Positions 46,591-57,274 are shown, counted from the stretch's first letter. The stretch: DNA of 64,000 nt from Erinaceus europaeus (GCF_950295315.1 NC_080175.1:71152752-71216751); one strand, 5' to 3'. Numbers and translations are program-made. The notes: generated by a model not told the origin, from the letters alone.

Positions 46591-46626
46591 GATTTTACTA
46601 AGTGGCCTTGATTTTATCAAGTGGCC
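46591..46626. repeat. 19-bp near-direct repeat at the Vingi 5' junction
   Basis: GATTTTACTAAGTGGCC (46591-46607) and GATTTTATCAAGTGGCC (46610-46626) match at 15 of 17 positions. The second copy lies within the reading frame, the first straddles the junction. Confidence 0.8.
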
Positions 46627-47735
46627 TCCCCCAGGGCTCTGTTCTGGCTCCTACGCTATTTAATATTTACATCAATGACCTCCCAGAAACTTCTTCAAGG
46701 AAGTTCATCTACGCCGATGACATCTGCTGCACAACTCAGGCATCCAAGTTCGACATCCTCGAGGAAACACTCACAAAAGACATGTCTCTGATATCTGATT
46801 ACTGTAAAAAATGGCGACTAATCCCTAGCACTGCAAAAACGGTATCATCTGTTTTCCATCTACACCATGCCTCGGCCTCGCGTGAGCTTAATGTGCAGCT
46901 TGACGATACAAGAATCCGGCATGAAGCCCAGCCAGTCTATCTTGACGTTACTCTCGATCGCACTCTGTCATTTCACGAACATCTCATAAAAACTGCAGCA
47001 AAGGTGGGCGCGAGGAATAACATCATTGCAAGACTGGACAGCTCCTCATGGGGCGCGAGCGCTTCCACACTACGATCATCATCTCTGGCATTATGCTATT
47101 CCACTGCAGAATACTGTGCCCCAGTCTGGTTCCGTAGCCCCCATGTCCACTTGGTCGATTCCAAATTATATTCCTCCATGAGGATCATTTCTGAAACCAT
47201 CCGTTCCACCCTGGTTCCATGGCTGCCAGTTCTTAGCAACATCGCCCCGCCAGATATTCGTCGGGATGCGGCATCATCTAAGTTCATTTCCCTCGTCTAC
47301 GCTCGACCGGACCTGCCAATATACGCGGATATCTTCGCCCACCCTGTCCAACGCTTGACGTCTCGTCACCCAATCTGGTCCCCTACGCCTACACTGAACT
47401 TCTCTGTTCCAGACTCTTGGAAACAGAGCTGGCAGTCAGCTGAGGTAAAGAACAAACACCTCATCACAGACCCCTGCAAGCGCCAACCCGGCTTTGACCT
47501 AGCACGTTATGATTGGGCCCTCCTCAATCACTATCGAACAGGCCATGGCCGGTGCGCCGCTATGTTCCATCGCTGGGGAGCCAGAGACGACCCGAACTGC
47601 CCCTGCGGCTACAGACAGACTATGACCCACATAGTCAACGACTGCCACCTCTCCAGATTCAAAGGAGGTCTCGAAACTTTACATCAGGCTCAACCTGACG
47701 CTGTTGACTGGCTACGGAAGAAGGGCAAATGCTAG
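46602..47735 (+). CDS. LINE reverse transcriptase, C-terminal part (Vingi-like, 377 codons)
   Basis: The open frame covers the second half of the RT domain and the C-terminal tail. Residues 8-17 (GLPQGSVLAP) with FNIYINDLP are the RT motif just before the catalytic box. FIYADD has its Asp pair at residues 39-40. LIPSTAKT (73-80) and EYCAPVW (170-176) are typical of the wider Ingi/Jockey/CR1 group. A zinc-knuckle-like C333-x-C335-x7-H343-x4-C348 closes the protein, and no RNase H follows. The endonuclease, the N-terminal RT motifs and the RT box with the first catalytic Asp are missing, so the product cannot be an active polymerase. The first codon in the track is GTG and is only where the frame opens, not a real start. 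Asp115 (codon 46944-46946) stands where relatives usually have Gly (YLGVTLD), probably a G-to-A change. There is no stop or frameshift over 1.1 kb, suggesting a recent insertion. Confidence 0.85.
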   Translation: MALILSSGLPQGSVLAPTLFNIYINDLPETSSRKFIYADDICCTTQASKFDILEETLTKDMSLISDYCKKWRLIPSTAKTVSSVFHLHHASASRELNVQLDDTRIRHEAQPVYLDVTLDRTLSFHEHLIKTAAKVGARNNIIARLDSSSWGASASTLRSSSLALCYSTAEYCAPVWFRSPHVHLVDSKLYSSMRIISETIRSTLVPWLPVLSNIAPPDIRRDAASSKFISLVYARPDLPIYADIFAHPVQRLTSRHPIWSPTPTLNFSVPDSWKQSWQSAEVKNKHLITDPCKRQPGFDLARYDWALLNHYRTGHGRCAAMFHRWGARDDPNCPCGYRQTMTHIVNDCHLSRFKGGLETLHQAQPDAVDWLRKKGKC

Positions 47736-47755
47736 AAGAACCAAAGGAAAGAAAA
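46602..47755 (+). mobile_element. 5'-truncated Vingi-clade non-LTR retrotransposon
   Basis: This block is a LINE 3' fragment in the same orientation as the host gene. Its reverse transcriptase lacks the RNase H domain typical of the sister Ingi clade and ends in a CxC..HxxxxC knuckle, as expected for Vingi. Vingi elements are known from hedgehogs and were reported absent from the other mammalian genomes examined at the time. The 5' boundary is close to 46602: the in-frame codon before it is TAA and everything upstream is AT-rich host sequence. The 3' boundary is shortly after the stop codon, in GAAGAACCAAAGGAAAG; there is no long poly(A). A 7-bp TATGGGG occurs at 46583-46589 and 47768-47774 and could be a target-site duplication, but it is short enough to be chance. 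Confidence 0.85.
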
Positions 47756-47782
47756 TTTTTGTGTGTCTATGGGGAGGAGATT

Positions 47783-47892
47783 CAGAGACCCACCCCTTTG
47801 TTGTGATTTTGATTTCAGAATGTAGAGAGCTGAGAGGGAATCAGGCAACAGGCAGTGCTTAATGTTAACTGCTAGGCAGAAGTGGGTCTCTG
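47783..47892. repeat. 11-bp inverted repeat enclosing 88 bp, just after Vingi
   Basis: CAGAGACCCAC (47783-47793) and GTGGGTCTCTG (47882-47892) are perfect complements. The ends start with CAG as in hAT transposons, but the flanking 8-mers do not match, so it is recorded only as an inverted repeat. Confidence 0.6.
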
Positions 47893-48599
47893 GGATGGTG
47901 AACATCTTCAGGAATCACTATTCTACATGAGTTAAAGGGTGACAATTAACTTGAAAATAAAGCCATGGGTTGTGTTGCAGTATCACTAAATTTTTCTGTC
48001 AGAATATGTGGTATTCCAATTCCATCATGGTTAAACACAGACTACCTAAGCAACTGCATTTTTATTATTTATTTGGGAAGAGTTTCAAGCAATGAGTTTA
48101 ATCAGGAATCTCAGGAGCACAATTCATTTGTAAAGTGTTGAATGTTTGTGAACCTGGACTTCTGTCCTTAGGAAAGCAGGAAGTAGAATCAGCATTAAGG
48201 AAATATTTTTTCCAAAATAACTGGATAGTCCAGTGAAAGTTCAAAGGAAACTCCAACCCCATCCAAGATAGACAATATATATTTGCTAGCACCCATGAAA
48301 GCAAGAAAAATGCAATGTAAATGTTAAGATGCATCTGCCTTGATCCTGGAATAGGCAAAACAATAATTCATTTAAGTATTTTTTCCAAACACATAAACTC
48401 CCAAAACCTTGCTTTTGAAAGATGTTAGCACTACTTTACACTTAGGCAGGCAATGGCATTAGGCAGAACTATGAACAAAGGTATTTCCCAGATAACCCTA
48501 TGATTAAGTTTTCAGACAAACATTCCATGCATATACATTTATGTCTTTGTATTTTAAGAGACTGAAATCTACCTACCTCCACCCATTTAAAAAGTGAAT
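47893..48599. other. Intron, unassigned
   Basis: Ordinary AT-rich sequence between the Vingi region and the SINE at 48600. Confidence 0.5.
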
Positions 48600-48883
48600 A
48601 GGGAGTGGGGTGGTAGCACAGCAGGTTAAGCGGGTTAAGCACAAGGACCAGCTTAAGGATCCCAGTTGGAGCCTGGACTCCAGAGGAGTCACTTCACAAG
48701 GGGTGGAGCAGGTCTGCAGGTGTCTGTCCCACCCCCACCACACCCCCTTCTTCCTCTCCTCTCTCCATTTCTCTCTGTCCTATCTAACAACGAGAATATC
48801 AATAACAAAAACAATAATAACTACAACAACAATAAAAAACAAGGGCAACAAAAGGAAAAATAAATTTTAAAAATTTTAAAAAA
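48600..48883 (+). mobile_element. Family A SINE
   Basis: GGGAGTGGGGTGGTAGCACA head in which GCGGGTTAA is duplicated (GGTTAAGCGGGTTAAGC), a body with a C-rich insertion, and a CAACAACAATAAAAAACAAG tail. Confidence 0.87.
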
Positions 48884-50984
48884 TTGAATAATGGTGATCT
48901 CATATAGTTTTCATGACACTTTAATTAGATTCAGTTATATAAGTACTAATAAAACCTCATGTTCCATGTTTGATTGGAGAATAGCTACTTTTTTTTCTGG
49001 CAGGGCTTTTTTTCTTTTAGTGAGGTGTGGGTGGTCTGAATGGAGCTAAAATCTCACCATTGTGTCTCTTGGTGTTAATTCTGTTAGCAATGCATCTAAT
49101 TGCTTCAGACTTTGAAAAAAACAATAACTAGTGATTAAGAATTACCATAATACTTTTAAAATATTTTAAGCGAGGCCACATACACAGAATATGCATGAAT
49201 AGAGTTTGATAATTTACACAATGTAAAATTATTTGGAGGTTGGAGACCTGGCTCATATACACAATATCTATAATGCTAATCATTATGTACATTCCTGCTT
49301 GTGCTTTTGTGAATAACCATGTACATCAGCTTTATAATTGTGCATACCTTTCATGTTTTGCACTTTCCTCTTTCTAAAAGTAAAGAAAAAGCTCGCAATT
49401 TTAAAAGAAACAAACTTAATATACTGAAAATCCATTTTTTTAAAATAATTGTTACTATGAAAACAAAGAACATATCTCCTTGTGATAGATAATATGTCAC
49501 TTTGATTAGACTTTGACACAACTGTTCAGAACTTTGAATATACATTGACTATTCTGTCAGGTTGATTAACTTGAGGGCCAGCCTACTACTACCAGAATCA
49601 AAATTCATGTGTACAACTGGATTATATCACATATGTCTTTCAGAGTTGAAGTTTCATTCTTTCTAAAGTGAGAAAAAAAAAAGACTGCTGTCATAATGAC
49701 AAGTCAAAACACATTGCCAATCTGAGGTGAGCTGTGACTTTGTAGAGTATTTGGTAATATGGAGACCAAGAATAATAGCAATACATGTCACAGGAAATAA
49801 CTATATTATGTGTTTTCATTTATCATATGTAACCCTTCTAGCAATATTACAAAAGTGGTCTTATTAGTACATTTATACAATTGGAAAACCGAGATTTAGG
49901 AAGGGTTAGTAGACATCACCAGCAGCATTTTAACCTGTCTTGTTTTCTCTAGAAAACACTCTTCTTTTGATTTGCCAGTGCTGCATATGTTTAGGCTAAA
50001 TTACTCATAGGTATTTCAAAAAATCACCAGTGAACTTAGTTTGATGCAAATATGGTTAAGTACTAGATAATTTAAATTTTTATAAGGGCTATTTAGGTTG
50101 TATTTGTTCTACATTTGTGGAATTACATATCCCAATCTTAGTGACTGCAAAAATATATCTGTGGCACACCAGATCTTTTCCTCTTCCTGGAAGAAAACAA
50201 AAACATTCTGTTGTCCTGAATCAACAAAAATATCTTTACTCAAAATATGTAATTTATATTTCCATAAAATTAGAGGAAAAATAAATAGAATTAATAATAC
50301 TTTGGGAGGAGGATCTACAGAACTTGGTAATAGATTAGATGTGGGGAGAGAGTATAGAAACCAAGAATTCAGGTTTTTAATCTGAAACAAAGACTTTTTA
50401 CTACTGTGCTGGAGAACACATGAGTTACTCTATTTTCTAATAAGAGCTCTGTGATTTCAGCTTAGATGATATGACGGACAAGGTAAACTTACTTTTGGTA
50501 AGCACTTTAAATGGCCAGATAATCTTGGGAAGAAATTCTGTTTGAATCTGTCAGTTATATTTGGACAATTCTAATGCAGACAAAATTTTACTTTACCTCC
50601 TCTTTCTCATCCAAAAATAATGATATGCAAATAGTAACTGGCTCTTTAAACAATGAAATGAAATGGGAGGAAACACTGCCAGATAATTTTGAAGAAGTGG
50701 CCTTCAAATGTGCCAGTTAAAGTGTCTCTAGTTTTATTATTTTACTGCTAGTCACAGTGGGTCTCATTTTCTATTCAAGTTTACATATGTCCCACCAGGG
50801 AATTTGGAAGATATGCTAACACAATCTAATTTCACACAATAGTATTCAAAAGCCAATAAACTGTAACTTTGTCAGATGCAAAAATTTAAGAGGAAAGGAA
50901 GTAATACATGAGCCAAATACAAAATCCTCTCTGTAAATTGTTGCAAAATTTCTTTATTTCCACCTCTACCCTTGCCCCCCTCTC
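48884..50984. other. AT-rich intron without recognised repeats
   Basis: No transposon or exon recognised. Overlapping ORFs of 93-95 codons at 50098-50390 on both strands show no domain. Confidence 0.5.
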
Positions 50985-51180
50985 TTTGATTTTATTTTAC
51001 TTGATAGATAGAAGGAAATTGATAGGGAAGGGGATATAGAAGGAAGGAGAAAGAAACACCTACATTACTACTTCACTGCTTGTAAAGCTTTCCCCCTGTA
51101 TGTAGAGACCAAGGGTTTGAACCTGGGTGTTTACATGTTGTAACATATGCAATTAACTAGGTGTACCACCACCTGGCCCA
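50985..51180 (-). mobile_element. Family B SINE
   Basis: TTGATTTTATTTTACTTGAT tail, AAGCTTTCCCCCTGTATGTA, and TAGGTGTACCACCACCTGGC head. Confidence 0.85.
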
Positions 51181-51234
51181 CTGCCCTTCTCTTAATATGA
51201 AATTAAATATAATTTTGAAATATTGTAAAGTAGG

Positions 51235-51420
51235 TATTTTCTATTTATTGGATAGAGAAAGAAAGGAATTCAGAGGAAAGTGAGGAAGGTGAGAGAAAGT
51301 CACCTGTACCTCTCCTTCACCACTCTTGAAGCTTCCCCTTTGCAGGTGGGGAATCAGGGTTGGAACCCAAGTCTTTACACATTATAAGTGTGCACTGTAA
51401 AAGGTGCATCACTGTCCAGC
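51235..51420 (-). mobile_element. Family B SINE
   Basis: TTTCTATTTATTGGATAGAG tail, AAGCTTCCCCTTTGCAGGTG and GGTGCATCACTGTCCAGCC head. Second of three minus-strand SINEs in a row. Confidence 0.82.
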
Positions 51421-51437
51421 CACAACATTTTCTGTTT

Positions 51438-51727
51438 CTTTTTTTTTTTTTCCTCTCCAAGGTTGTTGCTAGGGCTCAGTGCAGGCACTATGAATCCACT
51501 TCTCCTGGAGGCCTTTTTTTTTTTTTTTTTTTTTTTGCATGAGACAGAGATAAATTGAGAAAGGAGGGAAAGATAAAGAAGGGGCAAGAAAGACACCTGC
51601 AGACCTGTTTCACTGCTTGCAAAGCAAACTCCCTGCTGGTGGAAAGCAGGGGCTCAAACTAGGATTCCTGTGCGGTCCTTGTTTCATACTGTGTGTGCTT
51701 AACCCAGTGAGGTACCACCCGGCCCCC
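51438..51727 (-). mobile_element. Family A-like SINE with the 3' module
   Basis: TTGTTGCTAGGGCTCAGTGC and ATGAATCCACTTCTCCTGGA are the module; a 22-T run (51515-51536) separates it from the body; the head ends GTACCACCCGGCCCC, which looks B-like. Confidence 0.75.
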
Positions 51728-51844
51728 ATATTTTCTAAAATATTATATTTCTGGCTTTCCTTTCTAAAATAGGGTGTCTAATGTATGAATATAAAATTAT
51801 TTTGAACATTAAGCTTAGGGGAAAATAATAAATGTGATATGAAA

Positions 51845-51960
51845 AGTGATTCAGTAGGTAGGGGGTATGTCTTGCAAAGCTGAGTTTCCTGATTCCATCC
51901 CTAGCATCACATATGCTAGTGATGCTCTGGTCTCTCTTGTAAAATAAATCTTAAAATGTA
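51845..51960 (+). mobile_element. Family C SINE
   Basis: AGTGATTCAGTAGGTAGGGG, CCTGATTCCATCCCTAGCAT and CTCTTGTAAAATAAATC. Confidence 0.5.
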
Positions 51961-51967
51961 TAGTAAG

Positions 51968-52075
51968 GTTTTTTTTTTCCCCACTGTATTGGGAGATTAA
52001 TAGTTTACAACACAATTATATGTGTATGGGCTCCATTTCCCAGTTCTTCATAATGCCTGGAAAATATTATTTTAT
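51968..52075 (-). mobile_element. L1 3' end fragment, antisense
   Basis: The poly(T) start, GGGAGATTAATAGTTTACAA and CATTTCCCAGTTCTTC match the copy at 58275-58447. Confidence 0.45.
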
Positions 52076-52149
52076 TTAATTTACTCTGAATAGATAGAGA
52101 GGGAAGGGGGAGTTAGGGGAGAGAAAAGGCAATAACTGCAGCTCTACTT

Positions 52150-52355
52150 AAAATTTTGTCAATATTTATTTTCATAAAAGAGAATGCTAGAGAGGGAGGC
52201 GGGAAAGGACAAAAGAAAGTAAAGTGGAGAAGAGAGAGACATAGACCAAAGCACTGCTCAGTTCTGGGGTTCTGAGGACTGAAGGTGAGGCATCTGGGCT
52301 TCTGGAGTGTCAGACATTCCACTCCACTGGGGTACTACTGAGATATCTCCTCAGT
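52150..52355 (-). mobile_element. Old tRNA-like SINE (D/E type)
   Basis: CCAAAGCACTGCTCAGTTCT, GTACTACTGAGATATCTCCT on the minus strand. A short family B body fragment (GATAGAGAGGGAAGGGGGAG) precedes it at 52090-52145. Confidence 0.5.
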
Positions 52356-52583
52356 CATTACTGGTTCCTTTTACTGATATCATTGTATTGAACTGCTAAA
52401 AATCTTCTGGTGATATTTTAGTTATTTGGGAATAGTTACTTCCCTCCCTCCCTCAAAGAGTGTCTGTTGGACATTCTGACAGTAATTTGCACACAGAAGT
52501 GATATTTTTAATTTAGTTGTTATGTACTAAAAGCATGATCTTAAAGTAAGAGGAAATATTAGGATACATAAATAAACATACCC

Positions 52584-52738
52584 GAGCTGAGAAGACAGCA
52601 TAATGGTTATGCAAAAAAGACTTTCATGCCAAAGGTCTCAGGTTCATTTCCCAGCACCACCAGAAGCCAGAGCTGAGCAGTGTTATGGTAAAATAAATAA
52701 ATAAATAAATAAAATAATATAAAATAATAAATAAACAT
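52584..52738 (+). mobile_element. Family D SINE
   Basis: GAGAAGACAGCATAATGGTT head, TCTCAGGTTCATTTCCCAGC, GCCAGAGCTGAGCAGTGTTA and an (AAAT)n tail. Confidence 0.8.
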
Positions 52739-52779
52739 ATCCCAGTCTTACCTTTCCATTTCTGGTCCAGGAGACAACT

Positions 52780-52930
52780 TTTTAAAAAATTTTATTTATT
52801 AGGAAATTAATGATTTACAGGAGGACACTACAATTTTTACTTTTCATGTAGTTCAGGGGAATTCAACGATATCTACAATTAGAAATAAAGTTTATTGAGA
52901 GGTCTTTGGTAATTTGGTGTTGTAAACTTG
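52780..52930 (-). mobile_element. Possible L1 3' end fragment, antisense
   Basis: TTTATTTATTAGGAAATTAATGATTTACAGG is shared in layout with the antisense L1 ends at 51968 and 58275. The remainder is diverged. Confidence 0.4.
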
Positions 52931-53635
52931 CTAACCTACTATCTAAGTTTCACTAAAATGTACCCTCACTGAAATATTAGAAATATAGGAAAGCATTAGC
53001 TACCTGACATGTAGTTAGTAGTGGTGTTAACATATGTGAATTTTATCAGCAGGTTGACTGCATCTGAGACTATGGGTCAACTATTTTATCTTTCTTTCCC
53101 CATACAACATATGTATTTTATTGTGCCTTAGTAGCTATATATTTTTATGAACTACTGATGATGAAAACACAGTTGGAGCTTGAAGGTCAAGGCAGAATTC
53201 TGCATTCCAAACTCCTATTGGTGATGTATGATGCATAGAACAGCATATTTTGTGCTGCTACAATTAGAAATCTGTCAACACTTTTAACATATGTCATTAT
53301 TTCAGGATGTGAGAGCACAGTCATTTGTTCTTACTCTTTCTTGAATTATGTGATTCAAAGTCTCAACTGCCAGAGGACATCTACAAGTTCCTCTAATACG
53401 ATTTTGACTTTTTTCTTAACTATGTCATTCCTAAACTATAAAAGAGTTATCTGTCATTTAGCAGTTTCACAATGCAAAAACAGCACTTGTATATTGGCAA
53501 CATATTTTTAGCCAATAAAAATGCTAGAATTACGTGAATGTTAAGTAATAGTTATCTCAAAATTCTATTATGTATAGTAATGTTAAGGAAAAACTTTGAA
53601 ATTTTATTTTGAATCACCATGCTTTAAATGTCTGT
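52931..53635. other. AT-rich intron, unassigned
   Basis: Nothing recognised up to the target duplication of the SINE at 53651. Confidence 0.5.
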
Positions 53636-53650
53636 CTTCTTCCCACTCTT

Positions 53651-53936
53651 TTTTAAAAATATTTTTTATTATTTATTTATTCCCTTTTGTTATCCATGCT
53701 GTTTTATTGTTGTAGTCATCACTGATGTCGTTGTTGTTGGATAGGACAGAGAGAAATGGAGAGAGGAGGGGAAGACAGAGAGGGGGAGAGAAAGACAGAC
53801 ACCTGCAGACCTGCTTCACCACTTGTGAAGCGACTCCCCTGCAGGTGGGGAGCTGGGGGCTTGAACCGGGATCCTTACACTGGTCCTTGTGCTTTGCGCC
53901 ACGTGTGCTTAACCCGCTGCGCTACAGCCCGACTCC
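53651..53936 (-). mobile_element. Family A SINE, young
   Basis: Full-length copy with T-rich start (tail) and GCGCTACAGCCCGACTCCC end (head). It has a perfect 15-bp target duplication CTTCTTCCCACTCTT at 53636-53650 and 53937-53951. Box A and box B (GGTTCAAGCCC on the minus strand) are intact. Confidence 0.93.
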
Positions 53937-54584
53937 CTTCTTCCCACTCTTATCAGATATTTATATAGTACCTAGCCATGTAGCAAATTAAAAATAACCT
54001 CTGGTAACTGATTTGTTCATAGAGAAACAAAGCTACCCTGAATAAAAGTTTTGAAATTATTAGAAATTGAAATTTCTAATTGAAATTATTAGCTATATAT
54101 ATCTTAGAAATAGGAACCATGTGGTCTGACTCTCTACATCTGTATGTTTATAGGATAGCTACTAGCAACATGTGGTTATTAATGATTTGAAATCTAGTTA
54201 GGCCAAATTGAGAGTATTAAAAACATAAACTATCTAAGACATACTATAAAAACTGTAAGAAGTAAAAAATGTCACATTATAATCATTGAATTATTTTTTG
54301 AGATGCTATTATTGAATTATGTAAACATAGCAAAATTAATTCATCTTTTTTTCCATTTGGCTCATGTAGCTACTAGAAAATTTTTAAGTGGGTATATGAT
54401 GCACATTACAGCTCTATTGAATTATGTTGCTCAGGATGTTTCCAGGGATCCTACATATTTTCCAGGAGAGGAAAGAAACACCTGTTAGATTTTCATTGTC
54501 TCAAAGCAGGATAGTTTGTAAAATTTCCATGAAAGTAAGGAGGCCAATTTTTTTTTGAAAAATGACCTTGAAAAATTTGACCTT

Positions 54585-54850
54585 GAAAATTTCATGTTAT
54601 GTGAAATAAGTCAGAAACAGAAGGATGAATATGGGATGATCTCACTCTCAGGCAGAAGTTGAAAAACAAGATCAGAAATGAAAACGCAAGTAGAACCTGA
54701 AATGTAAGGAGGCCAATTTTTTTCATAAAGAAATTCTCTCTCATTCCCAACCAATGTGGCAATACTGTTTTTGTCTGTGATGGTGGATTACGAACATAGA
54801 ACCAAAAATTATTTTAAAAATTAAGTGCTTGAGACCATATGAAGCATTTA
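54585..54850 (+). mobile_element. L1 3' UTR fragment, sense
   Basis: It has GTGAAATAAGTCAGAAACAG then AAGGATGAATATGGGATG, the common L1 3'-UTR block. A short direct repeat (TAAGGAGGCCAATTTTTTT) occurs just before it (54536-54554) and inside it (54706-54724), so a local duplication or the insertion itself may be involved. Confidence 0.65.
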
Positions 54851-55674
54851 GAAGAGCAATAATAATAATAATAATTAAAATTTAAAAAAATCTTAAAACA
54901 TTTTAGTTAAATGAAATTTTGCTTCTATGTAATTGGTAAGATAGAATAAAAGAATAGTTTATTGACCCTTCAATAATATAAATGTATATTCAGGTGAATT
55001 TATTCTTATGTAAATTTACTATGTAAGATGGGACCTGAAATTCAGTATACAGTTACTTAACTTCTAAAGCTGTAATCAGATTCATTGAGAGTCATACTAT
55101 ACTCTCTTTCAACCCTCATTCATATATCTTCTTCTGTTTATTTGCAATTTCTGTAAGCTGAGTTCATGTAGTATATAGTCTACAGTAGTGAATGGAATTG
55201 ATTTTTGACTCTTCCCATCAGAAAGAATCCAATGCACCTAACCCAATGTGTTACCTTATAAAGATGCCATAGAATTCAGCTGAGAAATATCATTGTGTTC
55301 ACATCCTGAGAAGCCTTCAGTGTTTGGAATATATGTTGCAGCAGTGGTTGGTCAGGATATTACCATAATTGATGTGTTTAATGAGCATTATTAGCAAGCA
55401 GGTGTTAGAATTGAGTGTTAAAATTTTGTTTATCTGTTTTTTAACTGAACTAGAACAGCTGAATCCAATGTATTTGTACATCCTTTTGTGACTCTATATG
55501 GTACATATCTAAATCTAGGCTGGTCAACTCTCTTTTTGATCTATTTTGCCCCTTGCTCTGTCATTTTTTGCAAATACTTTCATCCTTATTTTCTACACAG
55601 CTATACTTAGTCTTGATTGTTGTGATTTATATCTTCTGCTTTGAAAATATACCCCTAAAGTGTAATTACTTATT

Positions 55675-55793
55675 ATTTTTAATTAGAAGACTGGCTCTGG
55701 CTTATGATGGTACCAGGAATTGAACGTGGGTCCTCAAAGCTTCAGGCACAAAAGTCTTTTTTGTAATCATTATGCTCTCTTCTTGGCCCCCAA
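55675..55793 (-). mobile_element. Family D SINE
   Basis: TGGCTCTGGCTTATGATGGT, GGAATTGAACGTGGGTCCTC and ATGCTCTCTTCTTGGCCCC. Confidence 0.68.
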
Positions 55794-57274
55794 GGTGTAT
55801 TTTAAATGAAATAAAACATCCTCCTCTATTTTGGGATGCTTCCATGTTCTCATTTGTTCACTGATATACTTTGAAGGGTCTGTGTAACTAACTGCTGTCT
55901 ATATTACCCAGATATTCCTTATTGCTGCTTACATGGGTTTTCCTGCATTAATTTTCTAATTCTGTTATTGTCTCCATGTCACTGATGACTTCTCTCAAGA
56001 GATACGCATTATTTTCAGTTCTCATTAAGTTAGACCTCTCTCGTATCTCCCTAGAAAAGATTCTGTTTTCATCCATAATAGAGTAGAAGCAACTCTGGAT
56101 CAGTTTTGCCACTCTATCTTCTAATAGCTTACTTTACCTTGGCCAGTGCTTTCAGTGTATACCTGCTGTCTTGTCTTTGAAGAATGAAGCAGTTATCCTG
56201 AAGTCCTTAGGTTGGACATAAAACAATTTTCTTCTGATAGATTCTTGAAAAAAAATTACATTGTAAAAATGAAAAGCCTCTATCACTGTTGTTTCTTTTC
56301 TTCAATCAAATGAGATAAGCATTTAAACGAAATGGGTAAGAATGGGGTAATAGAGGCAACCACTGTGAAGCAACACCCTCAAAGGTCAGACCCTTTCATG
56401 TTTGTACTTGCTTTTAAAACAATACTTTCATTATTATCAAACAACATTTGCTGGTTCAACACCATAGTGTTGTATTGAAAGAGACACTCATTTTAAGTTT
56501 TCTGGGTGTGTGCTAAAGTACTTATTTTCTGATCAAATGCTTCTTTTGTTAGAAAGCACCTCAGCTTTTATCTTGGATGAACATGATTGTGAAAGGGACT
56601 CAATCATCAAGGATTAGGGAGAAACCATCTCTGGTGTTGTCCCATTGATGAAGTTGATGAAGTTATAAATTTGGCTTCTGCTATAATCTAACAGCTAGGG
56701 AAACAACTGTTTTGTTTCTGTTGAAAGTCTTTTGTGTCTGTCAGCCAGCTGCCAATTTCAAGGAGTCCCCGTGTGATGGTGGAAATGACCAAATTAGGGG
56801 TGAGAGTGTTTTGCAGACATGGCCACAGGGAGATGATAAATTGTACCTATGTGTCAACAACTGTTCTGTAATTGACCCCCCCCCCAAAGTGATAGGGGAA
56901 AAAGAAAGAAGACAACAAACGAATACAAATAACAAATTAAATATGTGAAGAAGGTATAAAAGCATACTCTAGGGAGTTAGAAGAAGTCTCACAAAAATGA
57001 GTGGAATTTTTGATAGTTAATGGAATGATCAAGTTTAAAAGGTTAGGTGGTTTATTGGCCAAGCCTTAGAAAAAGAAAGAAAAGCCTTTTTCGTTGCATG
57101 AAAGTTGCTTTGAATGAGCTCTTTTCTGGAAGGAGAAGTCATCTAATGATTTCACTATTTTATACCTACTAGAAGTAAAGAGGTCAAAGAAATGAAACCC
57201 ATATATGTCAAATAACTGTAGTTCTTAGTAAATGCTGGGCACTGGCTTGGCATTTTGCATGTTTAGCACACTCA
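55794..57274. other. Intron, unassigned
   Basis: No repeat family recognised; a short C-run lies at 56876-56884. Confidence 0.45.

Noticed and set aside
47096..47287. Minus-strand and +1 frame ORFs within the Vingi block (also 47513-47698)
   Set aside because: They are shadows of the RT frame in GC-rich sequence.
54058..54092. Small palindrome TTAGAAATTGAAATTTCTAA
   Set aside because: Short and AT-rich, of a kind expected by chance in this composition.
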